From: CAYTAP01 sp964435775 | Lineage (GTDB): Bacteria > Planctomycetota > Phycisphaerae > Tepidisphaerales > Tepidisphaeraceae | NCBI GenBank assembly: GCA_964435775.1 | Contig: CAYTAP010000001.1 | Coordinates: forward strand, 1-64,000 | DNA length: 64,000 nucleotides | Direction of reading: 5' to 3' | Part shown: positions 34,968 through 44,690 of the stretch, one piece after another | Layout: each line of letters starts with the position of its first letter | Numbering within the stretch: the first letter of the stretch is position 1 | The notes under the pieces: model-generated | Seen by the model: the letters and a program-made list of their open reading frames with translations, nothing else | Database searches by the model: none | Told to the model about the DNA's origin: nothing | Position numbers and translations under genes: made by a program

Positions 34968-36548
34968 ATGGATTTACAGCACATCATTCCAATCGCGATT
35001 GCGGCTGGCTCCATTGGGCTGGCGGTGATGTTTCGTTTGCGCCCGCCGCGACCGAGGTGGAAATTGATCTCGGTCAAGGGGGAGTTCACGACGGAACATC
35101 ATTTGCCGGAGATGCTGCCCGTGCCACCGGCGGATCAGGAGCGGGCGCGCAAGGGTGATTTCTCGTTTGAGGAAGCGCTCGGGTGGATGGAGGGATTTGT
35201 GGCGTCGCGTCGTCGGCATCCGATGGCCGCTCCATTTCGGCTCGCGCTGCGGAAGGCGGATTTTTACAAGCAACTGGCCGACCGGATGGGGCGGGGACAC
35301 TGGAACGAAGTGGATGATCTGGCCAAGCGATTGGCGGAGCTTGATCCGCTTGATCCGTCGGCATCATTGGCGCGGGGGCGGGCGATGCGGCGGATGGGAC
35401 GGCTGGCAACGGCGGTGCAATTTTATCAGCATGCCCTGAAGCTTCAGCCCACGCATTCCCTGGCGCTGCCGGAGTTCGCGGCCACATGTCGGGAGATCGG
35501 GCAGCCGCATCGCTTTGATGAATCGTTGGCGATCGCCCGGCGGGAGCTCGGCGAAACGCATCCGCTGACCATTGAATCGCGCGTGCAGCTCGGCGAGCTG
35601 GTTCGCATCTTCGCCGACCCGATGGACCCGGCCACCATGGCGCATGTGCCCCGCGCGCAATACATTCAGAACATCGAGTCGCGACTTGAAGAAATGGACG
35701 CCGACCCGGCGCAGGCGCTGGAACTCGGGCGGGTCATGCTCAATGACGACATGCCGGAGCTCGCGCTATTCATATGTGAACGTGCCACACAGACCTTTGG
35801 GGACCGCGCCGAATTATTGATGTTGCGTGGTTTGATTCACCATCACCAGCGAGAATTGGAGGCGGGCGACCTCTCCTTGCGGCAGTCACTGGCGATGGAC
35901 GATCTGCCGGAGGCGCGCGTGGCTTTGGCGGGTGTGCTGCTGGATCGCGCGCGGCAGTTGAGAAATCCGACGAGTACGGAAACCGCGCGTCTTCGCCGTG
36001 AAGCGCAACAGGAGCTTCGGCTTGCCATCGATCGGTTCCCCGATGCGTTGGAGGCGATTGGGATGTTGGCGCAACAGGTGAGTGATGAGGGGACCGCAGC
36101 GGTCAGGCGGGTGATCGAACCTCTGACCAGGGCTTATCCACAGGCCTGGGCGCCCTGGCGGGTGATGGGGGATGCGCATTCGGCCGAGGATCAGCACGCG
36201 CAGGCCGCAGCCGCTTATGCGGAGGGCTTGAAACGAGCGAAGGTTGACGAGCTGCTGGCGCCATACCTGCAAACACTCAGCGAGCTGGGGCAAGGACCAC
36301 TGCTCTTAAGCACAATTGAGGGGATTGATGATCTGGACTCGCGCGATGCGATGCTGCGATGGCAGGTGGCTCGGATCTTATGCCAGGAACGGCAAATGGA
36401 GCGGGCATCGCGCGTGCTCCGGGCGATCGTGGAGGATGAGCGGGTTCAACCGCCTCTCCGGCAGCGGGCGCGGGACATTCTCCATCGGCTGGATTCGCCG
36501 TCCGACGGCGACGAGGCGCCGGACATGTCCCTGGAATCATCCGGCTGA
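34968..36548 (+). CDS. Membrane-anchored TPR protein
   Basis: A 526-residue protein with one N-terminal membrane helix (residues 4-22, IIPIAIAAGSIGLAVMF) and a long alpha-helical cytosolic or periplasmic part. TPR units are visible around residues 100-180 (DPSASLARGRAMRRMGRLATAVQFYQHALKLQP) and again near 360-450 (WAPWRVMGDAHSAEDQHAQAAAAYAEGL). A similar arrangement occurs in LapB-type proteins, but the rubredoxin-like zinc domain of LapB is absent, so I leave it unnamed. ATG 34968 follows GAGG. It is separated from the DUF486 gene by about 80 bases. Confidence 0.75.
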   Translation: MDLQHIIPIAIAAGSIGLAVMFRLRPPRPRWKLISVKGEFTTEHHLPEMLPVPPADQERARKGDFSFEEALGWMEGFVASRRRHPMAAPFRLALRKADFYKQLADRMGRGHWNEVDDLAKRLAELDPLDPSASLARGRAMRRMGRLATAVQFYQHALKLQPTHSLALPEFAATCREIGQPHRFDESLAIARRELGETHPLTIESRVQLGELVRIFADPMDPATMAHVPRAQYIQNIESRLEEMDADPAQALELGRVMLNDDMPELALFICERATQTFGDRAELLMLRGLIHHHQRELEAGDLSLRQSLAMDDLPEARVALAGVLLDRARQLRNPTSTETARLRREAQQELRLAIDRFPDALEAIGMLAQQVSDEGTAAVRRVIEPLTRAYPQAWAPWRVMGDAHSAEDQHAQAAAAYAEGLKRAKVDELLAPYLQTLSELGQGPLLLSTIEGIDDLDSRDAMLRWQVARILCQERQMERASRVLRAIVEDERVQPPLRQRARDILHRLDSPSDGDEAPDMSLESSG

Positions 36549-36661
36549 GATCGATGGCGCGACTGTTCACTGGCGGGGCATCAGATAATTATAGTTGTGT
36601 TCGCCGCCGGGGTTGTGATAGGCTGCGCGGGCGGGGATACCTATTTGGAAAGGAATGGATC

Positions 36662-37144
36662 ATGGGATATCATCAATGGCTTTTAGCGGCGGTGTTGGGC
36701 GCAGCGATCTTGCCGGGATGCCAGAAGGAAGAGGCGACGCCGGTGGCGCCCAAACCAGAGGCGGCGCACAACACGCACGTTGACACGAAGGAAGCGCCTG
36801 CCGCGGACGTCGCGAAAGCAGCGACCGATGCCGCAAATCAGGCGGCCAAAGGCGCGAGCGCGGCCGTCGAGGATGCCAAGAAATCCGCCGCCGCGGCGAC
36901 GGATGGTGCCGCCAGTTCACTGACTGCGGCGGCGGAAAAGAAGCTCAGCGAGGTGGGCGACTACATCAAAAACAATAAGCTTGACCTGGCGGACAAGACG
37001 CTCAAGGAAGTGGAAGCAAACGAAGCCTCGTTGCCGGAGTCGATCAAGGAACAGATTCCGACGATTCGCAAGACGTTGGACGCCGCGAAGGCGGCGAACA
37101 ATTCGGGCGTGAAAATGCCCGACATGCCGGGCATGGGCAAATGA
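36662..37144 (+). CDS. Ala/Lys-rich lipoprotein of unknown function
   Basis: A 160-residue predicted lipoprotein: MGYHQWLLAAVLGAAILPGC gives a lipobox with Cys20. A low-complexity Ala/Glu/Lys-rich stretch follows (residues 22-95, KAATDAANQAAKGASAAVED), then a helical segment (LSEVGDYIKNNKLDLADKTLKEVE). The last residues (KMPDMPGMGK) are Met/Pro-rich. The Shine-Dalgarno GGAAAGGA is strong. A good terminator follows at 37170-37201, so it forms its own unit. The composition resembles periplasmic helical lipoproteins of the Lpp kind, but there is no clear homology. Confidence 0.75.
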   Translation: MGYHQWLLAAVLGAAILPGCQKEEATPVAPKPEAAHNTHVDTKEAPAADVAKAATDAANQAAKGASAAVEDAKKSAAAATDGAASSLTAAAEKKLSEVGDYIKNNKLDLADKTLKEVEANEASLPESIKEQIPTIRKTLDAAKAANNSGVKMPDMPGMGK

Positions 37145-37169
37145 TGCGCGCACTGACGTGCGAATGAGC

Positions 37170-37201
37170 AAAAGCCCGCGCATCAGCGCGGGCTTTTTTT
37201 G
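37170..37201 (+). terminator. Rho-independent terminator of the lipoprotein gene
   Basis: AAAAGCCCGCGC pairs with GCGCGGGCTTTT around loop ATCA, followed by seven or eight T. It starts 26 bases after the stop codon. Confidence 0.93.
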
Positions 37202-37266
37202 TAAAGTGCCACGCTACTGCATCAAGACCGCTGGGCTCGCCTTGGATCCCATGACCTCCGTGATCC

Positions 37267-38319
37267 CTACGCCTTGGGCGAGGCGGGCGCCGGATGCACC
37301 TTCTCCAGCATGTCCAGCAGTGCTGAATCATCGACATCCAGCGGCAGATCAACCCGACCCCGGCGGCGGCTGGATTCGTAGGTGGCGAAGATCAACTCAG
37401 TGGCCCGCAGCGCCCGGTCTCCGCTGAGTTCCGGCTCCCGACCGGTGCGCAGGGAATCGATCAAATCCATGACACCCATTGCAACCGCATTGCGTTCATC
37501 GGGAAGTTTGGTCACGGCCAGTTCCGTCCACTGCGTCTGGCCCTTGAACCAGGTGCGCACGGCATCCCACCCCGTCGCGCCGATTTCCACCACGCCGTCG
37601 GTGCCCACAATCCGGTGTTGATAGCCCAGCTTCGAATCATGGCCGGTCACCATGAAGCCGCGCACATCGTTGACGAACTTCACCTGGCAAAGCCCCTGCC
37701 CCTCGATCATCGCGCCGAAGATGGCCCGCGAGCCGCGCAGATCGATCTGCCCGATCACCCATTCGGCCGGCGTTTCATCGTTGTAGTAGAACATCATGTC
37801 GAACCAGTGCGTCCCCCAATCGAACATGTTGTCCGTCACCATATCCATGCGCAGCAGCTTGCCCATGACGCCCGATTTGATGATGTGGCGGGTTGCGACA
37901 TACGCAGGATCGAATCGGCGCTGATGCCCGAATGCGATGACCACGCCATGCTTTTTACACGCCGCCAGCATCCGCTTGGATTCGCCAAACGTGGTGGACA
38001 TCGGCTTTTCACAGTAGATCGCCTTCGCGCCCGCCTCGGCGGCCGCGACGACCATTTCCGCGTGCAGGTGCGGCCAGGTGGCGATCGTCACGATGTCCGG
38101 ATGTTCCTTCGCGAGCATCTCATGATAGTCGGCGTAGATGCGATCGCCGCCGTGTTCGGCTTGAAAGGTCTTGGCCGCCTCCAGGTTGATGTCGCACAGC
38201 GCGACCACGCTCACTCCCGGCGACTGCTTAAGCCCGCGGACATGCTGGTAGGACATCCCGAAGCCAACGCCTTCCTTTCGGCGTCCAACACCAATGATCG
38301 CGGCGGTCAGATTTTCCAT
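37267..38319 (-). CDS. Gfo/Idh/MocA family oxidoreductase
   Basis: A 350-residue NAD(P)-dependent oxidoreductase. The Rossmann start is IIGVGRRKEGVGFGMSYQHV, an unusual long insertion in the usual G-G-x-x-x-H loop. The cofactor motif CEKPMSTT (E-K-P) is intact, and the catalytic-region GHQRRFDPAY and DNMFDWGTHWFDMMFYY are the family's substrate-side blocks with a His two helices on. Sugar or cyclitol substrates are typical. The start has AGAGGA upstream. The neighbouring gene at 38431 is an IolE-like isomerase, so a shared catabolic pathway is likely; they are on the same strand with 111 bases between them. Confidence 0.9.
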   Translation of the reverse strand: MENLTAAIIGVGRRKEGVGFGMSYQHVRGLKQSPGVSVVALCDINLEAAKTFQAEHGGDRIYADYHEMLAKEHPDIVTIATWPHLHAEMVVAAAEAGAKAIYCEKPMSTTFGESKRMLAACKKHGVVIAFGHQRRFDPAYVATRHIIKSGVMGKLLRMDMVTDNMFDWGTHWFDMMFYYNDETPAEWVIGQIDLRGSRAIFGAMIEGQGLCQVKFVNDVRGFMVTGHDSKLGYQHRIVGTDGVVEIGATGWDAVRTWFKGQTQWTELAVTKLPDERNAVAMGVMDLIDSLRTGREPELSGDRALRATELIFATYESSRRRGRVDLPLDVDDSALLDMLEKVHPAPASPKA

Positions 38320-38430
38320 GATGATCCTCTTTCCATTGTGTGAATATCAGATGTTCGACAATGCACGGTTTCAACGCATTCAATGACGCGAGCGATCGGC
38401 GTCATTCACCCAATCCATCGGATATCGGCA

Positions 38431-39324
38431 TCAGATGCCAATGGATCGGAGATACTTTCTACTGATCGTCAGCGACTCCAGCGCCGTGGGCTTGGTCGTC
38501 ACATCAATCTCGGCAAATGTCCAACCTGCGTAACCGTGCGCCTCGAGCAGTTTGAACACGGCCGGGAAATCGATGAAGCCTTCGCCCAACTCCGCGAAGA
38601 TTCCATTTTTTGAATAGGTGTCGTAGCCCCACTGTTCCTCCCTGCCTCGCGCGAGAACCGTTGGATTGATGTCCTTCAGGTGCATCGTTCTGATGCGCGG
38701 GGCATAACTCTTCACAAAATCCACGACATCGACGCCGCCCCATGCCAGATGGCCGAGATCCGGACCCCAAAAGACGGACCTGGCATCGAGCAGCGAGAAA
38801 AGGCGGTCGATCTCCTCGCGTGTCTCGATGAACGTGCCCACATGATTGTGGTAGCAGGCATGAACGCCCAGCGCGAGCATCGCCGCGCCCACCTCATTGA
38901 GCGAATCGGCGAAATATTTGAATTGATCGTCTGACAACGCGTCGGCAGGCGTGACGCGCCCGGCGATTTCCTTCCGCGTTTTCCCCGATGGGGCGGGCGC
39001 ATCAAATCCACCGGCCGACACGTAGAGTTCTGTCAATCCGAGATCGCGCGCGTAGGCCGCATGCGCATTGGCCGATTCGAGAATTCGATTTCGTTCCTCA
39101 GGCTTCCAGAAATCGGCGCCGAGATAACCTGGCGCGGGCTTCAAGCTATGACGGGCATAGAGCGCGATGGCTTGCGCCGGCGTGCGATGGCTGTTCAATC
39201 CGGCGAAAGCGCCTTCATACCCAGCCTCGGCGATTTGCGAGAGGATCCCCTCCTCGGTCCATTGCTCAGCCTTTCGGAATTGTCCCCAGGTGATTTGCGA
39301 ACCGGCGACTGGAATCGATGGCAT
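38431..39324 (-). CDS. Sugar phosphate isomerase/epimerase-like TIM barrel protein (IolE-like)
   Basis: A 297-residue xylose-isomerase-like TIM barrel. The closest feel is to inosose dehydratase IolE: VAGSQITWGQF at the N-terminus, CYHNHVGTFIETREEIDRLF in the middle with metal His and Glu, DLGHLAWGGVDVVDFVKSYAPRIRTMHLKD near the C-terminus and a final Glu in TFAEIDVT. This would dehydrate scyllo-inosose or isomerise a keto-sugar. GGGAG lies upstream of ATG 39324. It precedes the Gfo/Idh/MocA gene, and a pair of these two families is a common catabolic module in planctomycetes. Confidence 0.85.
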   Translation of the reverse strand: MPSIPVAGSQITWGQFRKAEQWTEEGILSQIAEAGYEGAFAGLNSHRTPAQAIALYARHSLKPAPGYLGADFWKPEERNRILESANAHAAYARDLGLTELYVSAGGFDAPAPSGKTRKEIAGRVTPADALSDDQFKYFADSLNEVGAAMLALGVHACYHNHVGTFIETREEIDRLFSLLDARSVFWGPDLGHLAWGGVDVVDFVKSYAPRIRTMHLKDINPTVLARGREEQWGYDTYSKNGIFAELGEGFIDFPAVFKLLEAHGYAGWTFAEIDVTTKPTALESLTISRKYLRSIGI

Positions 39325-39421
39325 GTGGCGAAACTCCCGACGATTGTTGTGCCTTCAGCCTAGCGACCCCACATGCCGACGCAATAGGCGGCCACGGCAT
39401 TTGGCTGATGCGCCCGCATCA

Positions 39422-40417
39422 TCACGCATCTCCGTATCCCTTGGGATGTTTGCTGAACCAATTCCATGCGGATCGGATGATCGATTCGGGATCCTTGTGT
39501 TTGGCCTCCCATCCGAGCGTTTGCTTCGCCGACGAGGGATCGGCATAGAGCGCCACGGCATCGCCGGCGCGGCGCGGGCCAAACTCCACGGGAACTTTTT
39601 TCCCCGTCACCTTCTCAGTGGCGGCGATAATTTCCTTCACGCTGAACCCCCGCCCGGTGCCCAGGTTCAGGTGCATCGCCTTGCCCGCTTCGAGCTTTTG
39701 CATCGCCAGAATGTGCGCGTCGGCCAGGTCTTCCACATGAATGTAATCGCGGACGTTGGTGCCGTCGGGCGTGGGATAGTCCGTTCCAAAGACCGTCAGC
39801 TTCGGACGCAACCCGAGGATCGCCTGCAGGATGACGGGGATCAGATGCGTCTCGGGGTCATGATCCTCCCCGATCGCGCCGTCGAGCGCGCAGCCCGACG
39901 CGTTGAAGTAGCGCAGCGCCGCGAATGAAAAGCTTTTGTTCGCCGTCAAATTATCAGCGAGCACTTGCTCGACCATCAACTTCGAGCGCCCATACGGGCT
40001 GACCGGCTTTTGTTTTTCATTTTCGGTGATCGGGACACGATCTGGATCGCCGTAAGTGGCGCAGGTGCTGGAGAAGACGAAGCGGTTGACGCCGGCCTGG
40101 GCCATCGTTTCCAGAACGGACACGGTCGTCGCCACGTTGTTGTCGTAATACATGAGCGGCTTTTCAACGGATTCGCCAACATAGGCGTAGGCCGCGAAGT
40201 GCATGACGCATTCGATCTTTCGCTCGCGCAGCGTCTTGAGAAGTACTTCCTTGTCGCGCAAATCAGCGACGATGAGAGGAACCTGCAAAATGTCGGCCGG
40301 TTCCCGGTGCCCGCGCGAGAGGTTGTCATAAATGACCACCTGATGTCCGGCCTCCTTGAGGCGTTTGACCGTGTGCGAACCGATGTATCCCGCGCCGCCC
40401 GCGACAAGTACGTTCAT
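39422..40417 (-). CDS. galE: UDP-glucose 4-epimerase
   Basis: A 331-residue extended short-chain dehydrogenase that interconverts UDP-glucose and UDP-galactose. The NAD loop is VAGGAGYIGSHTVKRL, the catalytic Tyr-x3-Lys is YGRSK, the Ser/Thr of the triad lies in SSTCATYG, and the sugar-binding blocks are LRYFNASGCA, TNVRDYIHVEDLADAH and NLGTGRGFSVKEII. The start has AGGAG upstream. It may be expressed with the downstream same-strand isomerase gene or alone. The UDP-sugar dehydrogenase at 62508 uses related substrates. Confidence 0.95.
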   Translation of the reverse strand: MNVLVAGGAGYIGSHTVKRLKEAGHQVVIYDNLSRGHREPADILQVPLIVADLRDKEVLLKTLRERKIECVMHFAAYAYVGESVEKPLMYYDNNVATTVSVLETMAQAGVNRFVFSSTCATYGDPDRVPITENEKQKPVSPYGRSKLMVEQVLADNLTANKSFSFAALRYFNASGCALDGAIGEDHDPETHLIPVILQAILGLRPKLTVFGTDYPTPDGTNVRDYIHVEDLADAHILAMQKLEAGKAMHLNLGTGRGFSVKEIIAATEKVTGKKVPVEFGPRRAGDAVALYADPSSAKQTLGWEAKHKDPESIIRSAWNWFSKHPKGYGDA

Positions 40418-40494
40418 CTCAATGTGCTCCTGGGTGTTTGTGGCATTCCGATGACTGGCAGTATAAACGACACGTCAGCCGACGTGAACATCGA

Positions 40495-41316
40495 TTAGCG
40501 TGTTTCAAGGACCGCGATGATCTTCGTGAGACCCCGCTCCCTGGCGTGGTCCAACGCCGTCCTGCCCTGCTCATCCACGGCCAGTGGATCGGCGCCCGCG
40601 TCGATCAATCGCCGCGTCACCTCGCTGCAATCATCCTTCTGACGCGCATTCATGATGAGCGGCGTGACGCTGAACAAGGCGGACTCCCGCCTGATATTGC
40701 GGCTGTTCACGTCCGCGCCCCGCGACAAAAGAAGATCGACCACCTCGGGCGCGTGTTCGCTGGCCCAGTGCAGGGGCTTGCCGCCATAGCCGTTGATTTC
40801 ATCAGCCTCGATGTCGGCGCCGGCATCGAGCAGCATTGTAACGATTCCGGCATGATTGTTGTGTGAAGACCAGTGGAGCGGTGTGTCTCCAAGCAGGCCG
40901 CGCTGATGCACCGAGAGGGGGTCGCGCTCGATGTGTTGGCGCACGATGGAGGCCCATCCTTGCCGTGCCGCCAGATGGATCGTGACGCCCAATCCGTTGG
41001 TGCCGTCTGCCTTCGCGGGGATATCCTGAAGAAAATAGTTCACAACATCCCCATGCCCATTCCATGCGGCATACATCACCGCCGGATAGCTGTTCATGGG
41101 ATTCGTATAGACTTCCGCGCCGCGTTCGACAAGGAGCCGGCAGAGTTCCAGGCGCCCCCTTCCGGCCGCATACGCGAGCGGCCGATTGTCATACACGGCG
41201 GCGTCAAGGTGCCAAACATTGGCCAAGCCCGCGTCGGCCTCGAGCAATGCCCGCGCCGCCGGGACATCACCGGCTTCGATTGCGACGAAAATCCGCTGCG
41301 TGGTTTGATCCGCCAT
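40495..41316 (-). CDS. Ankyrin-repeat protein
   Basis: A 273-residue protein made almost entirely of ankyrin repeats, about seven units, for example LGVTIHLAARQGWASIV, GDTPLHWSSHNNHAGIVTMLLDAGADIEAD and GGKPLHWASEHAPEVVDLLLSRGADVN. The N-terminus (FVAIEAGDVPAARALLEAD) is a capping repeat. There is no signal peptide, so it is likely cytoplasmic and acts as a protein-binding scaffold. The start ATG 41316 has GGGAGG upstream. It follows xseA on the same strand (18 bases apart). Confidence 0.92.
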   Translation of the reverse strand: MADQTTQRIFVAIEAGDVPAARALLEADAGLANVWHLDAAVYDNRPLAYAAGRGRLELCRLLVERGAEVYTNPMNSYPAVMYAAWNGHGDVVNYFLQDIPAKADGTNGLGVTIHLAARQGWASIVRQHIERDPLSVHQRGLLGDTPLHWSSHNNHAGIVTMLLDAGADIEADEINGYGGKPLHWASEHAPEVVDLLLSRGADVNSRNIRRESALFSVTPLIMNARQKDDCSEVTRRLIDAGADPLAVDEQGRTALDHARERGLTKIIAVLETR

Positions 41317-41334
41317 GACACCTCCCAGGCTCGG

Positions 41335-42936
41335 TCAATCAAAGAGGTTCAATTGACTGGAATCCTCGGCCGTCGATTCAACTTCCCCATCGGCGAATCG
41401 CGTCGTCAGGCGATCCCCAGGTTTAACCGACAGCGACGATCGCACAATCACGCCGCCTTTCTTCAATCGTGTGATCGTGTACCCGCGCTGCAACACCTGC
41501 TGCGGACCCAATGCCCTCAACTGCCGCTCCATCGCAGACAATTGACTGATCCGCGCCCGCTGTTGTCGAACGATGTCGTGGTTCAAGCGGTGCTGCAACG
41601 TCGCGAGGCGATCCTCATGGCGTCGCACGAGGTGATGGGGATTTCGCTCGGCCAATTCCCCAGCCAGCGAGTTGAGATGCGCGTTGCGGCTCCGAATGGC
41701 CAGCGCCGCCGCTCGTTCCAGACGCTGACCCAGCGCATGCACGCTTTCACGGCCACGCGCGAGAACCGCGCCGGGGCGATGGCGTTCCAACCGTTCGGCC
41801 AGTTGCGCCAGGCGGCGCTGGGGAGCGCGGACGGCATTGTACGCTGCAATCACAAGCCCGCGCTGGCGATCATCAAGCCGCTGACGGAGACGGTTGATCT
41901 GTTCGACTGGACGACGGAAGAACTCATCTCGTTCAACCGCCCGCAGTCGCTGTGCCGATTCCTGAAATGTTGTCCGCAGCGCTCTACCCAGTCGCCCCAT
42001 CTGCGCCGCGAGCGCATCGCGGGCCGTTCGCCAATGCTCGACGGCAACCTGCGCCGCTTCGGTGGGTGTGTGCGCGTGGTAATCGGCGACCAGATCCGCG
42101 ATCGACACATCAACCTCGTGTCCGATGCCCGTGATGATTGGGATGGGACATGCCGCGACCGCCCGCGCCACGACCTCCTCATTGAATGCCCACAAATCCT
42201 CGAGCGATCCGCCGCCCCGGCCAAGCAGGATGAGGTCAAATTGATCCTGCGTCTTTTCATCACCCCGCTGCATCGATCCACCAATGCAATAGAGCGCCTC
42301 GGCGATCGCCGCCGCCGCTCCGTCCCCCTGCACCGGGCAATGAAACAGGGACAGCTTCAGCCAAGGATAGCCGCTCAGCACCTTCAGCATGTCCTGATAT
42401 CCGGCCGCGCTGCGGCTGGTCACCATCGCAATGGAGAGCGGATATTTCGGAAGCGGCTTCTTTCGCGTCGGATCAAACAGCCCCTCGGCTTCGAGTTTCA
42501 TCCGCAATTGCGCGAATGCCAGTTCGAGCGCGCCTTTGCCCAGGGGCGTCAGACGCGTCACATAGAGCTGATACTTCCCCCGCGCCCCATAGGCCTTGAC
42601 GCTCCCGGTCGCGAGGACTTCGACGCCATCGCCGGGTTCAAATGGCATCCGGGCGGAATCCGACTTCCACATCACGCAGTCGATGGTGTTCTTTCCATCC
42701 TTCAACGTGAAATAGACGTTGCCCGACGGGCCGTGCAGCTTGTAGTTGCTGATTTCCCCCTGCACGGTGAGAACTGGAGGCAACTGACTTTTCAGCGCCT
42801 TGTCAATCAGTGCGGTTAATTGCGTGACGCTCAGCGCGCTGCCGGCGGCTTGCGCATCACCCGACGCCGCCGCGCCCCTGGCCGGGCGGCGGGCTGTTTC
42901 ATGGAGCGATTGTTTGACATCGAAGAACTTGGCCAT
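41335..42936 (-). CDS. xseA: Exodeoxyribonuclease VII large subunit
   Basis: A 533-residue large subunit of ExoVII, which degrades single-stranded DNA into short oligonucleotides with XseB. The N-terminal OB domain is residues about 35-135 (LSVTQLTALIDKALKSQLPP, VQGEISNYKLHGPSGNVYFTLKD). The catalytic domain contains MVTSRSAAGYQDMLKVL, DLILLGRGGGSLEDLWAFNEE and ITGIGHEVDVSIADLVADYHAHTPTEAA. A long coiled coil and the C-terminal strand set (LQRGYTITRLKKGGVIVRS) follow. TATAAT lies ten bases before the ATG. No xseB gene is seen in the window. Confidence 0.95.
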   Translation of the reverse strand: MAKFFDVKQSLHETARRPARGAAASGDAQAAGSALSVTQLTALIDKALKSQLPPVLTVQGEISNYKLHGPSGNVYFTLKDGKNTIDCVMWKSDSARMPFEPGDGVEVLATGSVKAYGARGKYQLYVTRLTPLGKGALELAFAQLRMKLEAEGLFDPTRKKPLPKYPLSIAMVTSRSAAGYQDMLKVLSGYPWLKLSLFHCPVQGDGAAAAIAEALYCIGGSMQRGDEKTQDQFDLILLGRGGGSLEDLWAFNEEVVARAVAACPIPIITGIGHEVDVSIADLVADYHAHTPTEAAQVAVEHWRTARDALAAQMGRLGRALRTTFQESAQRLRAVERDEFFRRPVEQINRLRQRLDDRQRGLVIAAYNAVRAPQRRLAQLAERLERHRPGAVLARGRESVHALGQRLERAAALAIRSRNAHLNSLAGELAERNPHHLVRRHEDRLATLQHRLNHDIVRQQRARISQLSAMERQLRALGPQQVLQRGYTITRLKKGGVIVRSSLSVKPGDRLTTRFADGEVESTAEDSSQLNLFD

Positions 42937-42962
42937 CGCTCATGGCATTATATCAGATGCTG

Positions 42963-44405
42963 TCAGAACATCTTGAGTTGGTCGCGTTCGAGGCTGAACT
43001 TGCTTTGCGGCTGATCGATCGGAATCTTGTATTCGCCCGACCAGCAGGCCGTGCAATAGTGATCGGCGGGGAACTTGGCACACGACAGCATTCCTTCAAG
43101 GGACAGGTAAGCGAGGCTGTCCACTTCGAGGTAGTCGGCGATCTGCTGGACGGTGCGGTTGTGCGCGATCAATTCCTGCGTGGTGGGAAAATCAATTCCG
43201 TAAAAACAGGGATGAACGATCGGCGGGCAGGAGACACGAAGATGAATTTCCCTCGCGCCGGCGCGTCGGATGGCGCGCATTTTGGAGCGCGTGGTCGTTC
43301 CTCGCACCACCGAATCCTCGACGATGACGATCCGCTTGTTGTTCACGACATCGGGGATGATGTTCAACTTCATCGCCACGGCGCGATCGCGCTGCGCCTG
43401 GTTGGGCAAAATAAATGTCCGGCCGACAAAGCGGTTGGGGACGATCCCCTCCTCGAATGCGATGCCCGATTCCCTGGCGAAGCCAAGCGCGGCCGAGCGC
43501 CCGGAGTCGGGCATCGGCATGACCGAATCGGCCTCCACCGGCGCTTCCTGCGCCAATCTCCGACCCAATGCCTGTCGAACCGTATGAACGGTTTGCCCGA
43601 ATATTTTGCTGGCGGGGTTGGCGAAATAAACGTGTTCGAACATGCAGTGCGCCAGTTGCGGCGCGGGGGCGTCGAATTGCCGCGAGTGCAGTCCGTCATC
43701 ATCAATGCGGATGATTTCACCCGGCGCGACGTCCCGTTCATAGGTCGCGTCGATGGCGTCGAAGGCGCACGTTTCGGATGCCACCACCCAATGTCCATCG
43801 GATGTTTTACCCAGGGACAGCGGGCGAATGCCCCACGGATCCCGGCACGCTTCCAGGCGATTGGGGAACAGGAAAACCAGGCTGTAGGCGCCTTGAAGAT
43901 GACGCAGCACATGCGGGAGAGGGTCCTGCTTGTCCACATGCGTCGGCTTGGCCAGAAGATGAACGATGATTTCAGTGTCGGTGGTCGATTGGAAAATGTG
44001 GCCGTGTTCCTCGTACTGCCGCCGCAGGAGCCCGGCGTTGATCAAGTTGCCATTGTGGGCGATCGCCACGGGCCCCATCAGATATTCACGGAGCAGCGGC
44101 TGGGCGTTGCACAACTTGCTCGAGCCGGTCGTGGAATATCGAACATGGCCGATGGCCGCATGCCCGACGAGTTCCTCGCTCAACTGCCGCTGTGTGAAAA
44201 CGTGCGACACCAGCCCCATCCTGGCATGTCCGCGCAGCGTCGTGCCATCGGAAACGACGATGCCCGCCGATTCCTGCCCGCGATGTTGCTGCGCAAAAAG
44301 CCCCTGGTAGGTGATGCGGGCGGATTCCTTCGTCCCCCAGATTCCGAATACCCCGCACTTTTCCTTCTTTTCGTCATCATCCAACACATTGAGCGATACC
44401 GACAA
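42963..44405 (-). CDS. purF: Amidophosphoribosyltransferase
   Basis: A 480-residue enzyme for the first committed step of purine synthesis, making 5-phosphoribosylamine from PRPP and glutamine. A short propeptide (residues 1-16) precedes the nucleophile Cys17 (KEKCGVFGIWG). The glutaminase domain has QHRGQESAGI and YSTTG. The PRPP-binding loop is IVEDSVVRGTTTRSKM. Near the C-terminus YCTACWSGEYKIPI and an earlier Cys fit the Fe-S cluster site of Bacillus-type PurF. The start codon is TTG at 44405, preceded by CGGAG at a good distance. Confidence 0.95.
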   Translation of the reverse strand: MSVSLNVLDDDEKKEKCGVFGIWGTKESARITYQGLFAQQHRGQESAGIVVSDGTTLRGHARMGLVSHVFTQRQLSEELVGHAAIGHVRYSTTGSSKLCNAQPLLREYLMGPVAIAHNGNLINAGLLRRQYEEHGHIFQSTTDTEIIVHLLAKPTHVDKQDPLPHVLRHLQGAYSLVFLFPNRLEACRDPWGIRPLSLGKTSDGHWVVASETCAFDAIDATYERDVAPGEIIRIDDDGLHSRQFDAPAPQLAHCMFEHVYFANPASKIFGQTVHTVRQALGRRLAQEAPVEADSVMPMPDSGRSAALGFARESGIAFEEGIVPNRFVGRTFILPNQAQRDRAVAMKLNIIPDVVNNKRIVIVEDSVVRGTTTRSKMRAIRRAGAREIHLRVSCPPIVHPCFYGIDFPTTQELIAHNRTVQQIADYLEVDSLAYLSLEGMLSCAKFPADHYCTACWSGEYKIPIDQPQSKFSLERDQLKMF

Positions 44406-44690
44406 AGCAATCTCCGCGGTTGTAGGTTGGCGTCATGAATTACAGCAGTTTGGCGTCAAACGAATGCCACTTCAGGAAGGCTGCGGCCGGTCGGCCACAT
44501 CAAGGTTGAAGTTTAGTACTGGCGTCCAACAGGGTCAAATATGCCCGGACATTCGAGGCAGCCAGTCCAAGTTGGAGGAAACCACCTCCCAGCGTCCCAC
44601 TCATCACACCCCGCTCATACATTCGTTCATTTGCCCACACCCCCCATTGGCACTAAGGTAACATGGCATCAAGCCTTGCAGGCCGGATGG
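44406..44690. other. Intergenic region between purF and the DUF2752 gene
   Basis: This divergent gap holds the upstream regions of both genes. I see no gene, repeat or clear -10/-35 pair in it. Confidence 0.5.

Noticed and set aside
40495..44405. Long plus-strand frames opposite the ankyrin, xseA and purF genes
   Set aside because: They are antisense to genes with complete catalytic motifs and show no independent coding signs.
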